Shown here: one piece after another, positions 16,140 to 25,492 of the stretch
Layout of the letters: each line of letters begins with the position of its first letter
Position numbering within the stretch: the stretch's first letter is position 1
Made by a program: the position numbers and the translations under genes
Notes under the pieces: model-generated
Seen by the model: only the letters and a program-made list of their open reading frames with translations
Databases searched by the model: none
Told to the model about the DNA's origin: nothing
From: WHSW01 sp963767285
GTDB taxonomy: Bacteria; Actinomycetota; Thermoleophilia; Solirubrobacterales; 70-9
Assembly (NCBI GenBank): GCA_963767285.1
Contig: CAVYDJ010000003.1
Coordinates: 461,476 to 525,475, forward strand
Direction: 5' to 3'
DNA: 64,000 nucleotides

Positions 16140-17695
16140 GCGGGGACGACGTCGGCCGGCGGCTGCGTCGCCTGGCGGCGGCGGAGGTAGCCGAGCATCT
16201 CGCGCAGGAGTGTGCGCTCGAAGAGGAGGGTGAACACGATCGACGCCGCGATGTAGAGCACGAGCTCCCCGACGGCCAGGGCCGCGGTCCGGTCGTCGGG
16301 GCCGACGAGGCGGATGAGGAGGACCAGCCCCGCTGCGGGAACGACCGGAGCGATCGAGCGCACCAGATGGCGCATGATCCGGAACCCCGGGAAGAGGCGC
16401 CGCAGGTAGTAGCCGCGGACGGCGATCTGGATCCCCGTCACCGCCGCGAAGCCGACGACCCAGCCGATCAGGTCGAGGGTGATGAGCGCCGGGACCATGA
16501 CGACGGCGAAGCTCGCGAGCGAGATCAGCGAGGCGAACAGCATCGGCTTCGTCCGGTTGACCGCACGCATGAACGTCGACCAGTTGAAGGCGATCTGGCC
16601 GAAACCGGCAACCAACCCGAGTCCGATCAGCACGTCCCGCGAGTCCTCCCAGCGTTCGCCGAGCACGAACTCGATCAGGTCGTCGGCAAACAGCGCGAGG
16701 CCGACCCCGAAGGGGATCGCCCACATCAGGATCAGCCGGTTCGACTTGACGAAGGCCTCGTGCAGGAGCGCGGTCCGATCCGCGACCCGGCAGATCGCCG
16801 GGTAGATGGCGGAGCTGACGATCCCGTTGACGCGATCGGCGAACGTTGCGATCGATCCCGCGAGCCCGATCGCGCCGACCCCCGCCAGGCCGACCGTGCG
16901 GTTGGCGACCAGCAGCGTCCCCTGGATGAAGAGCAGGTTGCTGACGCCCAGGCCGAAGAGTGGCCAGGAGAAGCTCAGGTACTCGCTCAGGGTTCCCCGG
17001 TTGAAGCGGAGCCGGATCGGATAGGGGCAGGTCACCACCGAGACGATGCTGCCGACGACCGCGCCGGAGACCGCCCCGATGACCAGGCACCAGTAGCCGG
17101 CGCCAAGCACGCCGAGCACCACCGTGACGGCGAACGCGACCAGCGGATCGACCGCGAGCAGCGTCCGCTGGCGCACGAACTCCAGCCGCCTGTAGGGGAT
17201 CCAGATCGGCGTCTCGAAGGCGCTGATCGGGACCACGGTCGCCAGCAGGATGCCGGGGGCGATGATCTCCGGATGTCCGTACGCGATCGCGTAGAACGGG
17301 AGCAGCGCGATGACGACGACGAAGAACGCCAGCGAGACCATCAGCTCCAGCGTGAAAGCCTTCTGGAATGCGAGCTCCTGGTCGGCCTCGGACTGCTGCA
17401 CGTACTTGTCGGCGATCCCGAGCTGCTTCAGCCACGAGAGCGTGAGCAGGGTCGCGATCAGGATGCCCCAGAGCCCGAACTCCTCCTGGGTGAGGAAGGC
17501 GGCGACGAGGACGCGCTGCAGCACGCCGATCCCCGCGAGGGCGACCTGGAACGCCGAGTTGACGATGACGCCACGCGCCGCAAGTTGGCGCAGGCCGGGG
17601 CGGGCGTGGAGCTCGGCCGCCGGCTCCAGCTCGCTCGGGTCCTGGTCCATCGCGGCGGGCGCGGACTGGGCCGGATCGATCGGCGGTTCGCTCAT
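16136..17695 (-). CDS. Wzx-like polysaccharide flippase (MATE/oligosaccharide flippase superfamily)
   Basis: The protein has 519 residues from ATG 17695 (MSEPPIDPAQSAP). The N-terminal tail is cytoplasmic and Pro/Ala-rich, then about 12 to 14 membrane segments follow, starting with GVIVNSAFQVALAGIGVLQRVLVAAF. The typical ...LTQEEFGLWGI... turn of lipopolysaccharide flippases is present. It would turn the lipid-linked repeat unit outward for the Wzy-like polymerase. The reading frame continues upstream of the chosen start, but that part looks non-coding. Confidence 0.87.
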   Translation of the reverse strand: MSEPPIDPAQSAPAAMDQDPSELEPAAELHARPGLRQLAARGVIVNSAFQVALAGIGVLQRVLVAAFLTQEEFGLWGILIATLLTLSWLKQLGIADKYVQQSEADQELAFQKAFTLELMVSLAFFVVVIALLPFYAIAYGHPEIIAPGILLATVVPISAFETPIWIPYRRLEFVRQRTLLAVDPLVAFAVTVVLGVLGAGYWCLVIGAVSGAVVGSIVSVVTCPYPIRLRFNRGTLSEYLSFSWPLFGLGVSNLLFIQGTLLVANRTVGLAGVGAIGLAGSIATFADRVNGIVSSAIYPAICRVADRTALLHEAFVKSNRLILMWAIPFGVGLALFADDLIEFVLGERWEDSRDVLIGLGLVAGFGQIAFNWSTFMRAVNRTKPMLFASLISLASFAVVMVPALITLDLIGWVVGFAAVTGIQIAVRGYYLRRLFPGFRIMRHLVRSIAPVVPAAGLVLLIRLVGPDDRTAALAVGELVLYIAASIVFTLLFERTLLREMLGYLRRRQATQPPADVVPA

Positions 17696-17808
17696 AAGGG
17701 TGGCGACCGGGCGCCCCTGCCGACCCCCGCGTCGGCGCCAGGGTAACGCAGCGCCGGGGAGGGCGGCCCCGGTCGAGCCGGCTCGCAATCGGCGACTCCT
17801 GTGCAAGA

Positions 17809-18525
17809 GTGGCGGCCGTGAACGCGCTTGAACAGGTGCAGGAGCGCTCCTGGTATCACGCGATCGAGCTCGGCGATGGCAACGTAACCCCGGGGTGGTT
17901 CGATCTGCGCCCGTTCGTCCGCCACTACGGCCTTCCGGACGACATGAGCGGGATGCGGGCGCTCGAGGTCGGCACCTGGGACGGGTTCTGGGCCTTCGAG
18001 ATGGAGAGCCGGGGCGCCGAGGTGGTTGCCCTCGACCTCGATCGCGAAAGCGACCTCGACTGGCCGCCGCGGCGGCGCCCGGCGGAGTGGTCGACCGACA
18101 TGCGCGGCGACGGCTTCCGGCTCGCCAAGGAGATCCGCGGATCCGCGGTTGAGCGGGTGGACCTGAGCATCTACCACGCCAAGCCGGAAGAGCTCGGGAC
18201 CTTCGACGTCGTGTTCTGCGGCTCGGTGCTCCTGCACCTGCGCGACCAGCTGCTCGCGCTCGAGCGGATCGCGAACCTCTGCACCGGGACGTTCATCAGC
18301 GCGGAGGAGTACGACCGGGCCGCGAGCCTGCTGCCGTTCCCGGCCTCTCGTTACCTCGCCGACCGCGACAAGGCGGTGATCTTCTGGCTCCCGGCGATCA
18401 ACACCTGGAAGCGGATGATGTGGACCGCCGGGTTCGACCGGGTCGAGCGCCACGGCAAGTTCACGATGGAGGCGTCGGACGGGCTGAAGATCCGCCACGT
18501 CGTCCACCACGCCCACAAGAGCTGA
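17809..18525 (+). CDS. SAM-dependent methyltransferase (class I)
   Basis: The protein has 238 residues. The SAM-binding motif I is MRALEVGTWDGFWAFEME and the acidic end of strand 2 is VVALDLD. FDVVFCGSVLLHLRDQ is motif IV. The overall layout resembles the tRNA (mo5U34)-methyltransferase-like group that is also common in glycan clusters. A small-molecule or sugar substrate is likelier here. GTG 17809 is used as start; GTG 17818 (MNALEQVQERSWY) is equally good and closer to related proteins. It is divergent from the flippase across 113 bp. Confidence 0.82.
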   Translation: MAAVNALEQVQERSWYHAIELGDGNVTPGWFDLRPFVRHYGLPDDMSGMRALEVGTWDGFWAFEMESRGAEVVALDLDRESDLDWPPRRRPAEWSTDMRGDGFRLAKEIRGSAVERVDLSIYHAKPEELGTFDVVFCGSVLLHLRDQLLALERIANLCTGTFISAEEYDRAASLLPFPASRYLADRDKAVIFWLPAINTWKRMMWTAGFDRVERHGKFTMEASDGLKIRHVVHHAHKS

Positions 18526-18535
18526 CGACGCAACC

Positions 18536-19456
18536 TCAGGCGCGCCGCGGCAGGGCCCGCCACCAGTCGCGGTTCGCCGCGTAGCCGAGCTCGACGAGCA
18601 GGTCGCCAGCCGCGTCGTCGAACTCGCGCCCCATCCGGCGGGTCAGCGAGGCCTCCCAGTTCCCGACCTCCCCACTGCCGCGAAAGCCGCTCGCGCGCGC
18701 CTCCTCCGGATAAGCCTCCGGCGCCGTCGACTCGACGATCGCCTCGATCCGCCGGTCGTCGTATGGGATCTCCGCGAAGTCGAACAGCTCGGCGAGCACC
18801 GCGGCCGGGTCCCGCCGCAGCGCCTCGAAGCGGACCTCGTGGCCGCGATCGAACCGCTCGCACCACCCGCGCAGGCCGACCACCCGCGCCTTCCATTTCG
18901 ACGCGATGCGGCCGATCTCCCCGCGCATCTCCGGGGCCCAGGAGTCCGCGGCGCGAAGCGTCGAGGTGGCGACGTCGCGGCCGTCGCGGACGACGTGCAC
19001 GAGCTTCGCGCGCGGAAACAGCGCGGCCAGCACAGCGCCGTCGAGCGGCGACTTCTCGACCAGGAACCGCTGGCCGGGCTGCACGGCTCGCATCAACCAG
19101 CCGGCGACGAGCTCACCGAGCTCCGCCGCCGCCTCCTCGTAGGGGAGCAGTTGGACGGCGGCGTGGTCGTTGCCGATCTCTCGCCGGCGCCGCTCGTAGT
19201 ACTCCGGGTGCCATTGCGGCTGCTGGAGCACGCCGGCGATCCCGTTGTCCGCCGTCAGCAGCCAGGTCTCGAACACCGCGCAGACCTCGGGATGGCCCGC
19301 GAACAGGTCGAGCGTCAGCGAGGTTCCCGATCGGCCGAAGCCGCTGATGAAGACCGGCGGCGCCGCCAGCGGCTCGAAGGCTCGCGGCATTCGCAGGCGG
19401 TCGGCGGGCACCCCGACGTCGTCTGGGCCCAGGGCGCCGCCGCCGCGGTCGCTCAC
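18536..19456 (-). CDS. Sulfotransferase
   Basis: The protein has 306 residues. PPVFISGFGRSGTSLTLDLFAGH is the PAPS phosphosulfate loop with conserved Arg-Ser-Gly-Thr. AKLVHVVRDGRDVATSTLRA is the second PAPS-binding block. RFLVEKSPL supplies the usual Lys-Ser. It starts at GTG 19456, which overlaps the stop of the upstream methyltransferase by four bases (GTGA). Methylation and sulfation may therefore act on the same product. It is the second of three sulfotransferases in the locus, and convergent with the gene before it (10 bp gap). Confidence 0.87.
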   Translation of the reverse strand: MSDRGGGALGPDDVGVPADRLRMPRAFEPLAAPPVFISGFGRSGTSLTLDLFAGHPEVCAVFETWLLTADNGIAGVLQQPQWHPEYYERRRREIGNDHAAVQLLPYEEAAAELGELVAGWLMRAVQPGQRFLVEKSPLDGAVLAALFPRAKLVHVVRDGRDVATSTLRAADSWAPEMRGEIGRIASKWKARVVGLRGWCERFDRGHEVRFEALRRDPAAVLAELFDFAEIPYDDRRIEAIVESTAPEAYPEEARASGFRGSGEVGNWEASLTRRMGREFDDAAGDLLVELGYAANRDWWRALPRRA

Positions 19457-20190
19457 GGTCCTGGCGCTGCTTGGTCCGCGCGCTTGCGCAGCAGCACCAG
19501 GCAGAACTGCGTGCCGGCGCCAACGACCCGCTCGGTCGTCATCCCGCCCGCGGCGGCGACCTCCGAGAGGCGGTCGAGATCGACCGCCGAGCCGCGCCAG
19601 GCCGGGTGCTCCTGCCCGCGCGGCCCGCGCCGCAGCACCGATCGCAGGCCGCCGGCGAGACGTTCCCGCAGGCCCCGCGAGCGATGGACCGCCGGCGCAT
19701 TGGACACCTGGAAGGCCGCCCAGCCTCCTGGGCTGAGCACGCGGCCCATCTCGCTGACGTAACCGAGGGTGATCTCCGGATCGGGGATGTGCTGGAAGAC
19801 GACGTGCGAGAAGCAGACGTCCGCCGACGCGTCTCCGATCCCTCCCAGCGTCTCGCCGTCGCCCTGGTGCCAGCGCACGTTGGCGAGCTCCGGGTTGTGC
19901 TCACGGGCGAGCTCGAGCATTTGGGCCGAGACGTCGACGGCGTCGACGCCGGCGGAGCGCGCGGCCAGCTCGCGCGTCAGGCGGCCGACCCCGCAGCCGA
20001 TCTCGACGACGCGATCGGAGGGGTCGAACTCGACGCCGAGCTCGGTGCAGATCACGTCGACGGCCTCCTTGCCCCGGGCCCAGAACTGCGCCTCGTCGGC
20101 GTCCCCGTAGCGCAGGTCGTTGTCGACGAAGAAGAGCGCGTCCTCACGGGCGCGGTCGTCCCAGAACCGCTTCATCTCCTCACCGCGCAT
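19453..20190 (-). CDS. SAM-dependent methyltransferase (class I)
   Basis: The protein has 245 residues. DRVVEIGCGVGRLTRELAAR is motif I, VDAVDVSAQML the strand-2 acidic region and DVCFSHVVFQHIPDPE motif IV, with a post-motif VLSPGGWAAFQV. The substrate is unknown. ATG 20190 is given as start; ATG 20175 (MKRFWDDRAREDA) is a good alternative, preceded by GAGGAG. It leaves only 23 to 38 bp to the divergent glycosyltransferase start, so both promoters must overlap or lie inside genes. It is translationally coupled to the sulfotransferase. Confidence 0.85.
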   Translation of the reverse strand: MRGEEMKRFWDDRAREDALFFVDNDLRYGDADEAQFWARGKEAVDVICTELGVEFDPSDRVVEIGCGVGRLTRELAARSAGVDAVDVSAQMLELAREHNPELANVRWHQGDGETLGGIGDASADVCFSHVVFQHIPDPEITLGYVSEMGRVLSPGGWAAFQVSNAPAVHRSRGLRERLAGGLRSVLRRGPRGQEHPAWRGSAVDLDRLSEVAAAGGMTTERVVGAGTQFCLVLLRKRADQAAPGP

Positions 20191-20213
20191 GACGACCGGG
20201 CAAGCTACCCGAG

Positions 20214-21173
20214 ATGTTTGCGAACGGTCGCGCTCCCGAGATCGCCGTTGTCGTTCCGGCGCACGACGCCGCGGACACGATCGGCGCGACGCTCGCCGCG
20301 CTCGCCGACCAGGATCTCGATCGCCCCTTCGAGCTGATCGTCGTCGACGATCGCTCCGCCGACGAGACCGCGGCCATCGCCGAGCGCCATGGGGCGAGGG
20401 TGGTCGAGATGGCGGAGCAGGGCGGGCCGGGCGCCGCGCGGAACGCGGGCGTCGCCGCGACCGGCGCCGCGCTGGTCGCCTTCACCGACGCGGACTGCGA
20501 GCCCTCGCCGGCCTGGCTGCGGGAGGGCATCGCCGCGCTCGAGGCCGGCGCCGACCTCGTCACCGGGCCGATCGAGCCGGTTCGGCAACCGGGCCCGTTC
20601 GACCGCACGCTGCACGTCCGCGGGCCGTCGGTCCTGTTCGAGAGCGCCAACGTGTTCGTTCGCCGCACCATGTTCGACCGGCTCGGCGGCTTCCACCGGC
20701 CCGCCCGCCTCGACCTCCCTGTGGAGGCCGGGCACTTCGGCGAGGACGTCGTCTTCGGCTGGCGGGCGATCCGGGCCGGGGCGCGGATCGAGTTCGCGCG
20801 CGGCGCCCTGGTTCGGCATGCGGTCTTTCCGCGCGACGCGCGCGCGTACATCGCCGAGCGCAGCCGGCTGCGCCTCTTCCCCATGTTGCTCGGCGAGGTC
20901 CCGGAGCTTCGCGATTCGCGGCCGCTGGGGCTCTTCCTCAGCCCGCGCACCGCGCGCTTCGACCTCGCGCTCGCCGGCGTTCTCATCGCGCTCGGCCGCC
21001 GGCGCCCCGTGTGGCTCCTCGCCACGGTCCCATACCTGCGTCGCGACCTGCACCGGCGCCAGCCGTGGCGCCGATCGGTCGCCCGCGTCAACGCCGCCAA
21101 CGTCGCCGGCGACCTGGTCGGGCTGATCGCCCTGGTCCGCGGCTCGATCGCCCATCGGCGACCACTGCTCTGA
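20214..21173 (+). CDS. Family 2 glycosyltransferase
   Basis: The protein has 319 residues with a GT-A fold. The nucleotide-sugar site is EIAVVVPAHDAADTIGATLAAL, with ELIVVDDRSADET. GPGAARNAG leads to the DADC (DxD-like) metal site. After GEDVVFGWRAIRAGARIEF comes an Arg-rich C-terminal part with a hydrophobic stretch (FDLALAGVLIALG), probably membrane-associated. It begins a five-gene run of plus-strand genes with short overlaps, so it probably shares a transcript with the methyltransferases after it. Confidence 0.88.
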   Translation: MFANGRAPEIAVVVPAHDAADTIGATLAALADQDLDRPFELIVVDDRSADETAAIAERHGARVVEMAEQGGPGAARNAGVAATGAALVAFTDADCEPSPAWLREGIAALEAGADLVTGPIEPVRQPGPFDRTLHVRGPSVLFESANVFVRRTMFDRLGGFHRPARLDLPVEAGHFGEDVVFGWRAIRAGARIEFARGALVRHAVFPRDARAYIAERSRLRLFPMLLGEVPELRDSRPLGLFLSPRTARFDLALAGVLIALGRRRPVWLLATVPYLRRDLHRRQPWRRSVARVNAANVAGDLVGLIALVRGSIAHRRPLL

Positions 21174-21223
21174 CCAAGCGGTACGGTCCCGCTCGTCGTC
21201 GCTCCGGGCCCCGGGAACTCGAT

Positions 21224-21946
21224 GTGACCAGCACTTCCCTCGAAGCAGAAGAGCAACGGTTTCACGCCGCGCGTCCCACCGACCTGCGTCGCGCGCGCCC
21301 CTGGCACCGGCTCGCGTACATCATCCGGGCGCTGCCGGAGGGGATCGCGAACCTCAGCGCGGACCTGCGGGTCGGCCCGGACGCCACCGTCCTCGACTAC
21401 GGCTGCGCGGACGTCCCCTACCGGCACCTGTTCCCGGCCGGCTGCGAGTACATCGCCGCCGACCTCGAGGGCAACCCCGACGCGACCCACACGCTCGCGC
21501 CTGACGGGCGCGTCCCGATCGCCGACGCGAGTTGCGACGCGGTGCTCTCGACCCAGGCGCTCGAGCACGTCGCCGACCCCGACCTCTACCTCGCCGAGTG
21601 CCGGCGGGTGCTGCGGCCGGGCGGCCGGTTGCTGCTCACGACCCACGGCGTCATGCCCTACCACCCGGACCCCGTCGACTACTGGCGCTGGACCTGCGCC
21701 GGCCTGCAACGGATCGTCGAAGCACATGGGTTCGAGGTCGTCCGCTTCGAGGGGATCATGGGCCTCTCGGCGAGCGGCCTGCAGCTGTTCCAGGACGGGG
21801 TCTACTACCGCCTGCCGCGACTCCTGCGGCCCGCGTTCGCGCTCGTGATCCAGACCGCGATCGCGATCGCCGACCGCTTCGAAGGCGCCGAGGCCAGGCG
21901 CATGAACGCGCTCGTCTTCGGGGTCGTCGCCCAGAGGCGCTCGTGA
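21224..21946 (+). CDS. SAM-dependent methyltransferase (class I)
   Basis: About 240 residues start at GTG 21224 (MTSTSLEAEEQRFH). The open frame continues upstream only as a shadow of the glycosyltransferase. ATVLDYGCADVPYRHLF is motif I, EYIAADLEGNPDA motif II and CDAVLSTQALEHVADPDLYLAECRRVLRPGG motifs IV to VI. HPDPVDYWRWTCAGL follows, a block often seen in methyltransferases of cell-surface loci. It overlaps the next gene by four bases. Confidence 0.85.
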   Translation: MTSTSLEAEEQRFHAARPTDLRRARPWHRLAYIIRALPEGIANLSADLRVGPDATVLDYGCADVPYRHLFPAGCEYIAADLEGNPDATHTLAPDGRVPIADASCDAVLSTQALEHVADPDLYLAECRRVLRPGGRLLLTTHGVMPYHPDPVDYWRWTCAGLQRIVEAHGFEVVRFEGIMGLSASGLQLFQDGVYYRLPRLLRPAFALVIQTAIAIADRFEGAEARRMNALVFGVVAQRRS

Positions 21947-22716
21947 GCCTCGGGAGCGCATGGCGCGCCGCCCGCTACCGCCGCCTGCTGCGCCGGCTCG
22001 CGGCGCCGAAGCTGCTGGAGGCCTTCGGCGCCGCGTACCCGCAGGCGTCCTTCGTCGAGATCGGCTCCAACGACGGCCTGCAGCACGACCACCTGCGGCC
22101 GCTGATCCTGTCCCGCGACTGGCGCGGCCTGATGATCGAGCCCGTGCCGTACGTGTTCGACCGCCTGCGCGACAACTACGGCGAGGTGGACGGGGTGACG
22201 CTCGTCAACGCCGCGATCGCCGACCGCGACGGCGAGCTGCCGTTCTTCCATCTGCGCGACGCGGACGCGGGCGAGCGCGAAACGCTCCCGGACTGGTACG
22301 ACGGGACCGGCTCGTTCTCCCGCGAGGCGGTCCTCGGCCACGCCGATCACATTCCCGACGTCGAGGAGCGGCTGGTCGAGACGACGGTCCCCTCCCTGAC
22401 CTTCGGCTCGCTCTGCGACCGCTACGGGGTCGAGCGAGTCGACCTGCTGCTGATCGACACCGAGGGCTACGACTGGGAGCTGCTGCGCGGGATCGACCTC
22501 GCGGCGATGCGTCCGCGCCTCGTGATCTACGAGCACTTCCATCTGCCGCCGGCGGACCGCGCCGCGGCGCTGGCGCGGTTTGCCGAGCTCGGCTACGAGA
22601 CCCTCGAGGAGGGGTTCGACACGTTCTGCCTCGACCCGATCGACGACGACCTCACCCGGCTCTGGCGCGGCCTGCGCCCGGCGGTCGGGGGCGTGTCGGT
22701 CCACGACCCGGCATGA
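21943..22716 (+). CDS. FkbM-family methyltransferase
   Basis: The protein has 257 residues starting at GTG 21943 (GTGA overlap with the upstream stop). ASFVEIGSNDGLQHDHLRPL is the SAM site, RGLMIEPVPYVFDRLRDNYG the next block, and VDLLLIDTEGYDWELL the FkbM signature with DTEGYD. FkbM proteins O-methylate sugars or polyketides. Its setting among glycosyltransferases favours a sugar. It overlaps the following gene by four bases. Confidence 0.87.
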   Translation: MSLGSAWRAARYRRLLRRLAAPKLLEAFGAAYPQASFVEIGSNDGLQHDHLRPLILSRDWRGLMIEPVPYVFDRLRDNYGEVDGVTLVNAAIADRDGELPFFHLRDADAGERETLPDWYDGTGSFSREAVLGHADHIPDVEERLVETTVPSLTFGSLCDRYGVERVDLLLIDTEGYDWELLRGIDLAAMRPRLVIYEHFHLPPADRAAALARFAELGYETLEEGFDTFCLDPIDDDLTRLWRGLRPAVGGVSVHDPA

Positions 22717-23750
22717 GAGGGCTCGCCACATCGCTGCGCCGCCGGCTGCGGCGCCCGGGCGCCGGCGCGAACGACGATCTGTCCTCGCTGGTCAAGATCA
22801 CCGACGAGGACCGCCGGTACCTGACCACCCTGTACGACGACACCACGCCGCTCCCGCCGGACGCGGATCGGGTGCTGACCTCCGACAATCCCCGCCTGGC
22901 CGAGCTGCGCGCCGCGTACGACGCCGATGACTCCGCCCCCGTGAGCTCCGCGTCGCGCTGGAGGGCCGAGGCCGTCGACGCATTCCTCGATCTGCGCTAC
23001 TTCCGGGGCGAGACGCTGATCACCTGGCACTACCGCGAGCTGCCGCGGATCAGCGCGCTGAAGTTCTTCGTGTTGATGAAGTACGTGCGCGAGCGCGACC
23101 GGCTCGGCCTGCTCGACCGGCTCACCGAGGACGGCGGGTTCGGCTGCTGGACGTTCGAGTACCCGGGCTACGGGACCTACAGCCGTGACCTGCTCGAGTC
23201 CGCGAACGAGATCTCGTTCCTGGATCGCGAGCTTGGGATCAGCGAGCGCCCGGGCGTCTCGATCCTCGACATCGGCGCGGGCTACGGGCGGCTCGCCGAC
23301 CGGCTCACCGCCGCGCTGCCGAACGTCACCGACTACTGCTGCGTCGACGCGATCGCGGAGTCGACGTTCCTGTGCGACTACTACCTCGGCCACCGCGGCC
23401 GGGTCCCCCCGGCTCGCGTCGTGCCGTTCCACCGGATCGAGGCGGAGCTGGCGACGGGGGCCTTCGACCTCGCCGTCAACATCCACTCGTTCCCGGAGTG
23501 CACCCACGAGGCGATCGCGTGGTGGGTCGACCTGCTGCGCCGGCTCGAGGTGCCGCGCCTGCTCCTGATCCCGAATGAGCCGACCGAGCTGCTGAGCACC
23601 GAGGCCGACGGCAGCCGCCGCGACTTCGCGCCGCTGCTCGCGGAGGCCGGCTACCGGCTGACCACCCGCGAGCCGGTCTTCGACGACCCGGCGGTCCGCG
23701 AGCTGGTCGAGCTTCACGACCACTTCCACCTCTACGAGCTCGATGGCTGA
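22713..23750 (+). CDS. Putative sugar O-methyltransferase
   Basis: The protein has 345 residues from ATG 22713. The N-terminal half (DLSSLVKITDEDRRYL, then RYFRGETLITWHYRELPRI) is characteristic of proteins named putative sugar O-methyltransferase. The C-terminal half holds a Rossmann SAM site, VSILDIGAGYGRLADRL, with YCCVDAIAESTFLCDYYLG. FDLAVNIHSFPECTHEAIAWWVDLL is the motif IV area. The order of domains and the length fit that family, but the sugar target is not known. It overlaps the GT8 gene by 8 bp. Confidence 0.8.
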   Translation: MRGLATSLRRRLRRPGAGANDDLSSLVKITDEDRRYLTTLYDDTTPLPPDADRVLTSDNPRLAELRAAYDADDSAPVSSASRWRAEAVDAFLDLRYFRGETLITWHYRELPRISALKFFVLMKYVRERDRLGLLDRLTEDGGFGCWTFEYPGYGTYSRDLLESANEISFLDRELGISERPGVSILDIGAGYGRLADRLTAALPNVTDYCCVDAIAESTFLCDYYLGHRGRVPPARVVPFHRIEAELATGAFDLAVNIHSFPECTHEAIAWWVDLLRRLEVPRLLLIPNEPTELLSTEADGSRRDFAPLLAEAGYRLTTREPVFDDPAVRELVELHDHFHLYELDG

Positions 23751-24630
23751 GCTTCACCTCGCCTGCGCGGCGCGAGGTGATGCGTACATCGAGCACAGCG
23801 CGGTGATGCTGCGCTCGGCGCTCGTCAACTCGGGCGCGCTCGACGTCCGCGTCCATTACCTCTGCGACCCCGGGATCGGGTCCGATCGCACGGGTCCGCT
23901 GACCGAGATGGTGGAGGGCCTGGGGGGCTCGATCGCGTTCCTGGAGATCGAGCCGGACGCGGTCGAGGGGCTGCCCACCGATCCGCTCTTCACCGCGGCC
24001 ATGTGGTACCGGATCCTGCTTCCGGAGCTGCTCGGCTCCGTCCCCGCCGTCCTCTACCTCGACGTCGACACGCTCGTCTGCGACTCGCTCGAACCGCTCT
24101 GGGCGAGCGATCTGACCGACCACTACCTGGCCGCGGTCAGCAACGTCTTCCAGGCGAACCACGTCCACCGCCCGGCCGCGCTCGGGCTGCCGCCGTCGCA
24201 GCCCTATTTCAACAGCGGCGTGCTGTTGATGAACCTGGAGCTCCTGCGCCGCGACGGGTGCACCGCGCAACTGCGCGACTGCGCCCGGTCCCGTGGGAAG
24301 GAGCTCGAGTGGCCCGACCAGGACGCGCTCAACCTGGTCCTCGGCGGGCGCCGCCTGCCGCTGCACCCGCGCTGGAACCGGATGAACAGCATCGGCTGGC
24401 AGGCCGCCGTCGAGGTCTTCGGCCGCCGCGCCGTCGACGAGGCGCTCGAGCGGCCGGGGATCAGGCACTTCGAGGGGCCGGGGCAGAACAAGCCGTGGCA
24501 CTACCTGTGCGACGCCGCTGACCGGGAGCTCTACCTGGAGCACCGCCGCGCGACGCCGTGGCCCGACTTCAGGCCGGAGGGGCGAACGCTCGGCAACCGG
24601 CTGAAGCGCTGGCGGGCAGCTAGGGCTTGA
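23743..24630 (+). CDS. Family 8 glycosyltransferase
   Basis: The protein has 295 residues. ELHLACAARGDAYIEHSAVML and the metal-binding DxD in AVLYLDVDTLVC are GT8 hallmarks. YFNSGVLLMNLELLR, WPDQDALNLVL and HFEGPGQNKPWHY complete the family pattern (galactosyl/glucosyl transferases of LgtC type). It ends the plus-strand run and overlaps the end of the convergent TylF-like gene by 11 bp. Confidence 0.9.
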   Translation: MAELHLACAARGDAYIEHSAVMLRSALVNSGALDVRVHYLCDPGIGSDRTGPLTEMVEGLGGSIAFLEIEPDAVEGLPTDPLFTAAMWYRILLPELLGSVPAVLYLDVDTLVCDSLEPLWASDLTDHYLAAVSNVFQANHVHRPAALGLPPSQPYFNSGVLLMNLELLRRDGCTAQLRDCARSRGKELEWPDQDALNLVLGGRRLPLHPRWNRMNSIGWQAAVEVFGRRAVDEALERPGIRHFEGPGQNKPWHYLCDAADRELYLEHRRATPWPDFRPEGRTLGNRLKRWRAARA

Positions 24631-25408
24631 CCGCGAGCCGGGCCGTGTAGTCGATCGCGGTCAGCAGCGGGACGCGCTCGAGCCCGGCGAAGTACTCGTC
24701 GACGGCCTGCCGCGCGCCCTGCCAGTGCCCGTAGTCGTCGATGATCAGGACCCCGCCGCTGACCAGCCGCGGGTAGAGGTGCTGCATCTCGTGCAGGGTC
24801 GACTCGTACCAGTCGGTGTCGAGCCGCGCCAGGGCCAGCTGCTCGGGCGCGTTGGCCGGGATCGTCTCCTCGACGGGCCCGCGGACGAAGTGCAGCCGCT
24901 CGGCCGGATAGCCGGTTGACCCGAGCAACTCGCGGACCGCGTCCTCGTTGAAGGTCCCGGCGTCGAAGAGCTCCGACCAGGCGCGCCCGTCATCGCGCTC
25001 GGCCTCGCGCCACGTCTCGAGCGCCGGCGGATCGAGGTCGGAGACGTCGTGCTCGGTGGGCTCGGTCATCCCCTCGAAGGTGTCGTAGAGATAGATGTCG
25101 CGGTCGTCGATCCCGAGATCCTGCAGCGTTGAGATCATCGCCAGCACCGAGCCGCCCCGCCAGACGCCGCACTCGGCGAACGCGCCCGGCAGCTCGGCGG
25201 CGACGCAGTGGCGGACCGCATCGACGAGCGCCCGGAGGCGCATCACCCCGGTCATCGTGTACTGAAGCGAGCGCTCGATGGTCCGCCGGTCGGCCTCGTC
25301 GACGCCGACGAACTCGAACTCGAGGGCCGCGGCCCGGTCCCGCTCGCGTGCATCCGGGCGGCGGCCGGCGGCGCGGCGCAGCGATGTTGGGATCCAGCTT
25401 CTGCTCAT
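24620..25408 (-). CDS. TylF/macrocin O-methyltransferase family protein
   Basis: The protein has 262 residues. The family blocks are SLQYTMTGVMRLRALVDAV, GAFAECGVWRGGSVLAMI (SAM loop), DIYLYDTFEGMTEPT, RLHFVRGPVEETIP and LARLDTDWYESTLHEMQHLYPRL, then GGVLIIDDYGHWQGARQAVDEYF with the Asp pair that binds metal. These are Mg-dependent sugar O-methyltransferases. It is divergent from the next glycosyltransferase across 84 bp. Confidence 0.9.
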   Translation of the reverse strand: MSRSWIPTSLRRAAGRRPDARERDRAAALEFEFVGVDEADRRTIERSLQYTMTGVMRLRALVDAVRHCVAAELPGAFAECGVWRGGSVLAMISTLQDLGIDDRDIYLYDTFEGMTEPTEHDVSDLDPPALETWREAERDDGRAWSELFDAGTFNEDAVRELLGSTGYPAERLHFVRGPVEETIPANAPEQLALARLDTDWYESTLHEMQHLYPRLVSGGVLIIDDYGHWQGARQAVDEYFAGLERVPLLTAIDYTARLAVKP

Positions 25409-25492
25409 GGTTGCGGCGATGATCGTCTCAGAGTTGGCTCGCGGCCGGGCCGGTGCGACCGCGACCGTGCGCAGGTGCGATCCTCACGCGCC

